From NCBI GenBank assembly GCA_021324615.1, contig JAJPIT010000027.1:1-48850 (forward strand): 48,850 nt of DNA, read 5' to 3'. The DNA is from Terriglobia bacterium. GTDB taxonomy: Bacteria > Acidobacteriota > Terriglobia > Bryobacterales > Bryobacteraceae. This document shows, piece after piece, positions 15,827 through 22,561 of the stretch (its first letter is position 1; every line of letters starts with the position of its first letter). The notes below the pieces were generated by a model that did not search any database, had not been told where the DNA came from, and was given only the letters and a program-made list of their open reading frames with translations. The position numbers and the translations under genes were made by a program.

Positions 15827-17478
15827 TGCCGAACGATCATTTCCTCGGATTTACGGGGGGCGATTTTATCGAAGTGGCGCTGGCGCTGTTCTTCGTCCTT
15901 CTGTTTTGGCGCCCGTGGATGGAAAGGATCGCGGTGAAGCTGGCGCCGCAAACCGCGGTTTGCATGACGATCCTCGCGGCGGCGCCGGTGCTGCTCCGGC
16001 TGGCTCTTTTGAGCCGCCATCCGGCGCCGGTTCCGGACATCTATGACGAATTCGGCCATCTGTTAGCCGCCGATACCTTGAGGCATTTTCGTCTGGCTAA
16101 CCCGCCGCATCCGTTTTCGCGGTTTTTCGAAACGTTCTTCGTATTGCAGGAGCCGAGTTATAGCTCGATCTATCCGCCGGGGCAGGGGATTGCCCTGGCC
16201 GCCGGCTGGATGATTTTCGGTCACCCCTGGGCCGGCGTTTTGCTATCCGGCGCGGCGCTTTGCTCGCTTTGTTATTGGATGCTGCGCGGATGGACGAGCC
16301 CGCGTTGGGCGTTGGCCGGCGGATGCCTGGCAATTTTCGAGTTCGGCCCGCTTTCCTCCTGGATGAACAGCTATTGGGGCGGGGCGTGTGCGGCCTCCGG
16401 AGGGTGTCTGGCGTTGGGCGCGCTTCCGCGGTTGCGCGCCAGTTCCAGAAAAATCTATCCCGCATTACTCGGAGTGGGGTTGGCGATCGATTTTCTCACA
16501 CGGCCTTACGAGTCGATCTTTTTGGCGATCGCGGCCGCCTGCTATCTCATAAGGTGGCGGCCGAAGCTTCGCCTGTTTGAGGTGATTGCGCTGGCGAGCC
16601 TGGCCCTGGTTCCTGCCATGGGGCTGCTTTTCTTGCAGAACAAGAGGGTCACCGGACGCTGGACCCAGATGCCATATTCTCTCAGCCAGTATCAGTACGG
16701 AGTTCCCGCCGCGCTGACTTTCGAGCGCGATCCGCTTCCGCACCGGCCGCTCACCGCGCAGCAGGAGATGGAATACAAGTCGCAGATCGCCTTCCGCGGC
16801 GGGCAGAAAGAAACGCTGGGAACTTTCTTGCTGCGCCTGGAATATCGAGTGCGCTACTACCGGTTCTTCTTTCTTGCGCCGCTGTATCTCGCCCTGCCGT
16901 TGTTTTTGCTCGCGCTGAGCCAGCCGGCATACGTCTGGGTTGCGGGAACCTTGCTGTTGCTGGCGGCCGGGACCAATTTCTTTCCGGCGTTTCAAGTTCA
17001 TTATCTGGCGCCGGTGGCCTGTTTATTCCTTCTGCTCAGCGTTGTGGGACTGGAGAAGCTGGGAGCCGTCGCGCGGGAAGCTCCCGGATTCCTGCTCGCG
17101 CTTTGCGCGGCGCAGTTTCTCTTCTGGTATACGCTTCATCTGTTTGAAGGACGGAGCTTCGCCGCCGAACTGCTTCCCTACGAGACCTGGGATGGTCTTC
17201 ATCGCCCCTCTGCGGACCGCCGGCGGGCTGTGGCGGGCGAGCTCGCCAGAATTCCGGGGAAACTCCTCGTTTTTGTGAGTTATTGGCCGAACCATGTTTT
17301 TCAGGACGAGTGGGTTTATAACTCCGCCGATATTGACGGCTCGCGGATCGTGTGGGCGCGGGATCTGGGAGATCAGGAAGATCAACAACTCCTCGCCTAT
17401 TATCCGGACCGGACCGCGCTGCGGCTGGAGCCGGACGCGTCGCCGCCCCGCCTGCTGCCGTTCAAATCCGGCGAATAA
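15826..17478 (+). CDS. Polytopic membrane protein, GT-C glycosyltransferase-like (paralogue 2)
   Basis: 550 residues. It is clearly homologous to the preceding gene along its full length: PDIYDEFGHLLAADTL matches the acidic loop, RFFETFFVLQEPSYSSIYPP, FEFGPLSSWMNSYWGGA and the C-terminal WARDLGDQEDQQLLAYYPDR are near-identical blocks. The acidic motif is D-E here against D-D in paralogue 1, and this copy has a longer first cytoplasmic basic stretch. The ATG overlaps the previous stop by one base. The duplicated pair may form a heterodimer or act sequentially on a lipid-linked sugar, but this is inference. It ends 74 bp before the promoter of the cobalamin unit. Confidence 0.72.
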   Translation: MPNDHFLGFTGGDFIEVALALFFVLLFWRPWMERIAVKLAPQTAVCMTILAAAPVLLRLALLSRHPAPVPDIYDEFGHLLAADTLRHFRLANPPHPFSRFFETFFVLQEPSYSSIYPPGQGIALAAGWMIFGHPWAGVLLSGAALCSLCYWMLRGWTSPRWALAGGCLAIFEFGPLSSWMNSYWGGACAASGGCLALGALPRLRASSRKIYPALLGVGLAIDFLTRPYESIFLAIAAACYLIRWRPKLRLFEVIALASLALVPAMGLLFLQNKRVTGRWTQMPYSLSQYQYGVPAALTFERDPLPHRPLTAQQEMEYKSQIAFRGGQKETLGTFLLRLEYRVRYYRFFFLAPLYLALPLFLLALSQPAYVWVAGTLLLLAAGTNFFPAFQVHYLAPVACLFLLLSVVGLEKLGAVAREAPGFLLALCAAQFLFWYTLHLFEGRSFAAELLPYETWDGLHRPSADRRRAVAGELARIPGKLLVFVSYWPNHVFQDEWVYNSADIDGSRIVWARDLGDQEDQQLLAYYPDRTALRLEPDASPPRLLPFKSGE

Positions 17479-17551
17479 CGGTTGCTCCGCGGAATATTGC
17501 TGGCGGCGGCGCGTTCATTGCCATCCCGCCCGGGAAACGTTGCGATTTTCC

Positions 17552-17580
17552 TTGACCTCTTCGGTGGCGGTCTGTTATAT
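17552..17580 (+). promoter_or_regulatory. Sigma-70-type promoter of the cobalamin operon
   Basis: TTGACC (17552-17557) and TTATAT (17575-17580) are separated by exactly 17 bases in an otherwise G+C-rich region. The predicted start of transcription (about 17587) coincides with the first base of the riboswitch P1 stem at 17588, which strongly supports the pairing. Confidence 0.75.
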
Positions 17581-17587
17581 CTGAGTT

Positions 17588-17751
17588 GTCCCACGGTGCT
17601 CGCTTGAAAGCGGCGAGTGAAAAGGGAAGCGGGTGAAAATCCCGCACGGTCGCGCCACTGTAAGCAGCGAGCGTGAAGGCAATCAGGGCCACTGGAAACG
17701 GGAAGGCCGCCGGATCGCGATGACCTGCAAGTCAGGAGACCTGCCTGGGAC
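17588..17751 (+). ncRNA. Cobalamin (B12) riboswitch
   Basis: The closing stem P1 is GTCCCA (17588-17593) with TGGGAC (17746-17751). Inside are the conserved core features: GGTGC near 17595, GAAAAGGGAAGC-type P3/J region, GGTGAAAATCCCGC, the core GCCACTGTAA (from 17654) and the B12 box AAGTCAGGAGACCTGCC (17729-17745). Adenosyl- or methyl-cobalamin binding in this class normally lowers expression of the downstream genes. The expression platform is 17752-17859. It has no clear intrinsic terminator, but GAGG (17843-17846), part of the best ribosome-binding site, can pair with CCTC (17854-17857), and a CTCGC(G)CC/GGCGAG hairpin lies at 17805-17830. Control at translation is therefore the more likely mode. 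Together with the promoter this fills the 381-bp gap between genes. Confidence 0.95.
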
Positions 17752-17776
17752 GGATTCGCCAAGGCCACGCTTCGCG

Positions 17777-17863
17777 ATGAGGGTTGTGGATGGACGACCT
17801 CTGTCTCGCGCCTTTTATTGTGATGGCGAGCCGCGGCCAGTGGAGGCGCGCAACCTCGCGTGA
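17777..17863 (+). CDS. Possible 28-codon leader ORF in the riboswitch expression platform
   Basis: An ATG at 17777 opens 28 codons whose TGA (17861-17863) overlaps the GTG start of the cobyrinate synthase by the four-base pattern GTGA. The peptide begins MRVVDGRPLSRAF. No clear ribosome-binding site precedes it and codon choice is mixed, so it may be chance. If translated, terminating ribosomes could re-initiate on the main gene, whose own Shine-Dalgarno spacing (13 bases) is poor. Confidence 0.2.
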   Translation: MRVVDGRPLSRAFYCDGEPRPVEARNLA

Positions 17864-19227
17864 GACAACGGATCGATGTGCCGCGTCTGGTCCTGGCAGG
17901 GACGCATAGCGGCGCAGGCAAGACCACCATCGCCACGGCGCTGATGGCCGCTCTGGCGCGCCGCGGCTGGCGGGTGCAGCCGTTTAAGACCGGCCCCGAT
18001 TTCATCGATCCCTCCTTCCATCGCGCGGCGGCGGGCCGCATCGGACGCAACCTCGACGGCTGGATGATTCCCCGCGAGTGGAATTTGCGGATTTTTGCGC
18101 GCGGCTCGCGGGACGCCGATATCGCGATCATCGAAGGCGTGATGGGATTATTCGACGGGCGTGACGCATCGAGCGAGGCGGGATCGACGGCGGAGATGGC
18201 GAAGTTGCTGGACGCGCCGGTGGTTTTGATCGTGGACGCCTCGGCCATGGCCCGCAGTTGCGCGGCGGTGGTACGCGGGTTTGAAGAGTTCGATACGGAT
18301 CTGCGCCTGGAGGGAGTGCTGTTCAATCGCGTGGCCGGCGCGGGGCATTATGAATTTCTGCGTCCCGCCGTCGAGCAAAACTGCCGCGCGCGCCCCCTCG
18401 GCTTTTTGACGGACAATCCCGCGATTTCCTTTCCGGACCGGCATCTGGGGCTGGTGATGGCCGAGGAGTGGCTCACCGGAGAGCGCGTTCGGGATCTGGC
18501 GGATTGGATGGAAGCGCACATCGATCTGGAGCGGCTGGTCGAGCTTGCGCGTCGCGCGCCGGCGCTATGCGTTGAAGCGGCCGCGCCGCCGAATGTGGAT
18601 CGGCGAGGGCCCGTGCGGGTGGGCGTCGCCCGGGATCGCGCGTTTTGCTTCTACTACCAGGACAACCTGGATCTGCTTGCCGAGTACGGTTGCGAGCTGG
18701 TGGAGTTCAGCCCGCTCGCCGATGCCGAACTGCCGCGCGATCTAGGCGGCTTGTATCTGGGCGGCGGCTATCCGGAGCTTCACGCGGCGGCGTTGAGCGC
18801 CAACCGCGGGATGCTGGAGGCGATTCGACGATTTGCGCGCCGCGGATCGCCGGTTTACGCCGAGTGCGGCGGGTTCATGTATCTGACCCGCGCGATCGTG
18901 GACGTTGACGGCGTGGAGCATGAAATGGCCGGAATTTTTCCGGTGAAGGCGCGGATGGGGAGGCGCCTGGCGGCGCTCGGCTATGTCGAGGTCGAGCAGC
19001 TTTCGAGCGATCCGCCGCTGGCGCACGGCGAGCGCGCCCGGGGGCACGAATTCCGCTACTCGGCGGTCGAGGAAATGCCGCCGGAAATTCCAAGGGTTTA
19101 CCGCGCGGGCGGGCGAACGGAAGGGTTCCGGTCCGGTTCCGTGCTGGGCAGCTACATTCATCTGCACTTCGCCTCGTGTCCGGGATTTGCTGAACGGTTC
19201 GCGGCGGCGTGCCGGGAGAGGTCATGA
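17860..19227 (+). CDS. cbiA: Cobyrinate a,c-diamide synthase (CobB/CbiA)
   Basis: 455 residues. It uses ATP and glutamine to amidate the a and c side chains of cobyrinic (or hydrogenobyrinic) acid. The N-terminal P-loop NTPase domain has GTHSGAGKTT (14-23), GPDFIDP and IEGVMGLFDG. The C-terminal class I glutamine amidotransferase-like domain has LYLGGGYPELHA, nucleophile Cys336 in YAECGGFMYL, HEFRYS (396-401) and His434 in GSYIHLHF. All catalytic elements are intact. The start is GTG at 17860. The gene lies under a cobalamin riboswitch, and its stop overlaps the ATG of a TonB receptor (ATGA). No other corrin-ring genes are in the window, so the rest of the pathway must be elsewhere, or this enzyme serves corrinoid salvage. 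Confidence 0.93.
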   Translation: MRQRIDVPRLVLAGTHSGAGKTTIATALMAALARRGWRVQPFKTGPDFIDPSFHRAAAGRIGRNLDGWMIPREWNLRIFARGSRDADIAIIEGVMGLFDGRDASSEAGSTAEMAKLLDAPVVLIVDASAMARSCAAVVRGFEEFDTDLRLEGVLFNRVAGAGHYEFLRPAVEQNCRARPLGFLTDNPAISFPDRHLGLVMAEEWLTGERVRDLADWMEAHIDLERLVELARRAPALCVEAAAPPNVDRRGPVRVGVARDRAFCFYYQDNLDLLAEYGCELVEFSPLADAELPRDLGGLYLGGGYPELHAAALSANRGMLEAIRRFARRGSPVYAECGGFMYLTRAIVDVDGVEHEMAGIFPVKARMGRRLAALGYVEVEQLSSDPPLAHGERARGHEFRYSAVEEMPPEIPRVYRAGGRTEGFRSGSVLGSYIHLHFASCPGFAERFAAACRERS

Positions 19228-21602
19228 GAAACATTCTTGTGAGTTTTGTTTTTATCGCCTGGGCCGGCCGGGCGCAGACAATTTCGGGAACCGTGACGGA
19301 TCCGCAAGCGAAGGCGATTGCAGGGGCGTCCGTTTCGCTGCTGGCGCGCGACGGCGACGGCGGGCAAGCCACGGCCACCGATGCGGGCGGCTCCTACCGG
19401 TTCGACCGCGTCGCGCCCGGCGAATACGTGGTTGAGGCACAGGCGCCCGGTTTCCAGCGCGCCGCCGTGCCGGTGCGGGTTCGTAAGGACGAAAATGTGC
19501 GGCTGGATCTTTCGGTCCAGATCGCGGCGGCGCGGGAGCAGGTTGTGGTGACCGCCTCCAGCACGCCGCAGACCGCGGAGGAAACTTCGAAGGCGATCCA
19601 GGTGGTGACAGGCACTGAAATCGAACAGCTCGACCTGGCGCAGCTCACCAGCGCGCTGCGCCCGCTGGCGGGCGTGCGGGTTCAGCAGCTCGGCGGACCC
19701 GGCGCGCAGGCGGCGATCAATATGCGCGGCCTTCCCGAGTACGACACCGCGGTTCTCATCGACGGCATGCGCTTCCGCGACGCCAGCGGCACGCAGGCCG
19801 ACGCCACGCCGTTGCTCGAAGACATGCTGGTGACGGGGCTGGACCGCGTGGAGGTGATGGGCGGGCCGGGATCGTCGCTGTATGGATCCAACGCCATCGG
19901 CGGAGTGGTGAACGTGATCACCGATCCGGGCGGCGGGCGCGCGCACGGCGGCTTTCTCGCCGAAGGCGGGTCCCTGGGGGAGATGCACGGGCGGGCCAAC
20001 GCCGCCGGAAGCTTCAAAGGGATCGACTATAGCGCCGCGCTGAGCGAGCTCGACGTCACGCGCGGGATCGACAACGATTCACCGGTCCGCACGCTGAACG
20101 GCCAGGGGCTGGTGGCGTTTCATCCGGCGCCTTCGATGCAGATCGTGGCGCGCTTCTATGGGGCCAATTCGTTTTCCAAGGTGCAGACCGGACCGCAACT
20201 GATCGGCGACACGGCCAGCCCGGACCTGGTGAGCGCAGTCCCGCTGGCGGCTTCCCAGCTCCGGCTGTATGAAGCCGGTGTTCCGCTTTCTCAACTGGCC
20301 ATCGGCGGCGCGAACTTTATTCCTTCGGTGGACGATCCCGACAGCACGCGCGTGGCGCGGTTTCTCGACGGCGCGCTCAAGCTGGAGGGACATCCGGGGG
20401 CGCGGTTCGGCTACACCATCGCCTACCAGGGGCTGTCCACGACGCGGAGCTACGGCAACGGCCCGGCGGGCGTCGGATATCAGCCTTCGGGCAGCACGCG
20501 GTCGGATTTCGACGGAGAGATCCACACGGTGAACGCGCGCGCGGACTATCAGCTCGGATTCAGTTTGCTGACGGCGGGCTATGAATTTGAGGATGAGAAT
20601 TACGGGAATTATTCGGCGGCCGCGCTTGATCCGGCTTCGACGGCGCGGGCCAGCGTGACGGAGGCGAGCAACTCGGCGTTCGGGCAGGATCAGATGCGGC
20701 TGATGCACGGCCGGCTGCTGATTTCGGCGTCGTTCCGCGCGCAGGCGTTTTCGCTGCGGGCGCCGCAGTTTTATCCGGCGCAATCGGCGCCGTTTCAGGG
20801 CATTTCCTTCGCCTCGCCGCCGGCGGCCTACACCGGCGACGGCTCGATCGCGTATTTTTTCCGGCGGCCGGGAACCAAGATCCGCGCGCATGCGGGCCGC
20901 GGCTATCGCGAGCCGTCGCTGTTTGAGCGGTTCGGCGCGGGCTTCGACGAAAACTTCGGCTATACGGTGTATGGCGATCCGCGGCTGCGGCCGGAGCGGT
21001 CGATCGGATTGGATGGAGGCTTCGATCAGTCCTGGTGGAGGCAGCGCGCGCGAATTTCGGCGACCTATTTCTACACGCGGCTTCAGGACGTGATCCTGTT
21101 CACCGAATCGATTCCGGAAAACGATCCCTTCGGACGCTTCCTCGGCTATGTAAATTCCAGGGGAGGGTTGTCGCGCGGCGTGGAGCTGAACGCGCGGCTC
21201 TCGCCGGCGGCCTCGCTGGACTTGACGGCTTCCTACACCTACGTCAACGCGATCGAGAGAACACCAGTGGTGGGCGACGTTCTGCGCAGCTTCCTGTCGC
21301 CTCATCATCAGGCGGCGGTGGTCGCGGCGTGGCGGATCGGCCCGCGCCTGCTGATTTCAGCGGAAGCCATTGCGGCCAGCAGCTACGCCGGGGAAGTCTT
21401 CGGCGATTTCGCCACCGCGGCAATGCTGTTTCCGGGGATGAAGAGAATCGATGTGGGCGCGAGTTACCGCATCCCGCTTGCGGAATCGCGGGCGGTGCGA
21501 TTGTTCGCCCGGGGATCGAACCTGCTCGACCAGAACTATTTTGAGAGCGGCTATCGCACGCCCGGCGTCACCGGCATCGGCGGCGTGCAGTTCGAGTTTT
21601 GA
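19224..21602 (+). CDS. TonB-dependent receptor, probable corrinoid (BtuB-like) transporter
   Basis: 792 residues from ATG 19224, within the ATGA overlap with cbiA and with a GAGAGG site upstream. The signal peptide is MRNILVSFVFIAWAGRAQ. A carboxypeptidase-regulatory-like beta domain follows (about 20-105: ISGTVTDPQAKAIAGASV, VAPGEYVVEAQAPGF). The plug comes next (about 115-245: LRPLAGVRVQQLGG, INMRGLPEYDTAVLIDGM, DRVEVMGGPGSSLYGSNA), then a 22-strand barrel ending in Phe (VQFEF). Sequence alone shows a siderophore/corrinoid-class receptor. The cobalamin substrate is inferred from the riboswitch and the overlap with cbiA. No ABC partner (btuCDF) is present here. Confidence 0.88.
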   Translation: MRNILVSFVFIAWAGRAQTISGTVTDPQAKAIAGASVSLLARDGDGGQATATDAGGSYRFDRVAPGEYVVEAQAPGFQRAAVPVRVRKDENVRLDLSVQIAAAREQVVVTASSTPQTAEETSKAIQVVTGTEIEQLDLAQLTSALRPLAGVRVQQLGGPGAQAAINMRGLPEYDTAVLIDGMRFRDASGTQADATPLLEDMLVTGLDRVEVMGGPGSSLYGSNAIGGVVNVITDPGGGRAHGGFLAEGGSLGEMHGRANAAGSFKGIDYSAALSELDVTRGIDNDSPVRTLNGQGLVAFHPAPSMQIVARFYGANSFSKVQTGPQLIGDTASPDLVSAVPLAASQLRLYEAGVPLSQLAIGGANFIPSVDDPDSTRVARFLDGALKLEGHPGARFGYTIAYQGLSTTRSYGNGPAGVGYQPSGSTRSDFDGEIHTVNARADYQLGFSLLTAGYEFEDENYGNYSAAALDPASTARASVTEASNSAFGQDQMRLMHGRLLISASFRAQAFSLRAPQFYPAQSAPFQGISFASPPAAYTGDGSIAYFFRRPGTKIRAHAGRGYREPSLFERFGAGFDENFGYTVYGDPRLRPERSIGLDGGFDQSWWRQRARISATYFYTRLQDVILFTESIPENDPFGRFLGYVNSRGGLSRGVELNARLSPAASLDLTASYTYVNAIERTPVVGDVLRSFLSPHHQAAVVAAWRIGPRLLISAEAIAASSYAGEVFGDFATAAMLFPGMKRIDVGASYRIPLAESRAVRLFARGSNLLDQNYFESGYRTPGVTGIGGVQFEF

Positions 21603-21610
21603 CGGGGGCG

Positions 21611-22561
21611 TTACAGGGCGGCGGCCTGGGGTGTTTCGACCGTCACCTTGGCCCGCAAATTGGCGACCCCGGCGGTGGGCCGCTCATCGGTGACGGTGAA
21701 GGCGATGGCGTCCTCCAGCCAATCGTGCGAGGAGCCGTCCGGATCGTGCGAGGCCAGCGTGATGGTGTAGGCATGCGGGCAGAGATCGCACAGAAAACGG
21801 AAAACCACGGTGACCGATTCGCCGGGCTGGCGCGGCCCGATCCTGACGCGCTCCAGTTCGGTGTTGGTGCCGTAGACCTCGAAGCCGATCTGGGTGCGGA
21901 TCAGCAGGCCGAGCACCGGATCGTCCACCGCCTCATGAAAGCGCACAGTGGCGCGGACGGTCATCATTTCGCCGCTCTTAAAAACGATGGTCGGCTGGCC
22001 GTTGGCGCCGATGGTTTCAATCGAGATCACTTCGGCGCGGCCGTCTCCGCGGCGCGCCGAGGGAACCAGGCGGGGCGAGATCGATTCGCCCCAGCTTCGA
22101 ATCCGCCCGGCGACAAAGCGGCGGTAGCGGTCGAGTGTTTCGCGGGGATCGCCCTTGGCGGCGATCCGGCCCTGGTCCAGCCACCAGACTTCGTCGCAGA
22201 GTGTTTCAAGCAGCCGGTCCTCGTGCGAGGCGATGAGGATGGTGCTGCCGGAGCGGCGCAGCCGGTCGAGCGCGGTCAGGGTGCGGGCGCGCACGATCGC
22301 GTCCTGCGCAGCCAAGGCCTGATCGAGCGCGACCACCGCCGCCGGCGCCAGGTTCAACGTGTCGCCGAGGGCGACATAGCGGCGCTCCGGCGGAGCGGCC
22401 ACTTCGCCCGAGGATGGCTGCGCCACGCCGCCGGCCAGCTTGAGCAGTTCCGACAGGCCGGAGTTTTTTTCTCCGATCACGCCCAGGATCGCACCCGCCG
22501 GAGCCACCGCCGTGAAGCCGGCCAGCGGGGCCGCATCGACATTACGAAATTCGATCGACAT
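21611..22561 (-). CDS. Degenerate ABC ATPase fused to Wzt-type C-terminal domain
   Basis: 316 residues. The N-terminal ~150 residues align by eye with the NBD of Wzt-type polysaccharide exporters, but the Walker A is GEKNSGLS (30-37): Leu36 replaces the essential Lys and Asn33 the first loop Gly. About 80 residues holding the Q-loop, helical domain and LSGGQ signature are missing. Walker B is VVALDQ, with Gln in place of the catalytic Glu, while the H-loop His113 (ILIASHE) remains. The C-terminal ~140 residues (from about 173) form a beta-sandwich like the Wzt glycan-binding domain. ATP hydrolysis is therefore unlikely. The role may be glycan binding or regulation of a full exporter elsewhere. 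Its ATG follows directly after the stop of the S9 peptidase (TAAATG), so the two are co-translated. Confidence 0.8.
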   Translation of the reverse strand: MSIEFRNVDAAPLAGFTAVAPAGAILGVIGEKNSGLSELLKLAGGVAQPSSGEVAAPPERRYVALGDTLNLAPAAVVALDQALAAQDAIVRARTLTALDRLRRSGSTILIASHEDRLLETLCDEVWWLDQGRIAAKGDPRETLDRYRRFVAGRIRSWGESISPRLVPSARRGDGRAEVISIETIGANGQPTIVFKSGEMMTVRATVRFHEAVDDPVLGLLIRTQIGFEVYGTNTELERVRIGPRQPGESVTVVFRFLCDLCPHAYTITLASHDPDGSSHDWLEDAIAFTVTDERPTAGVANLRAKVTVETPQAAAL

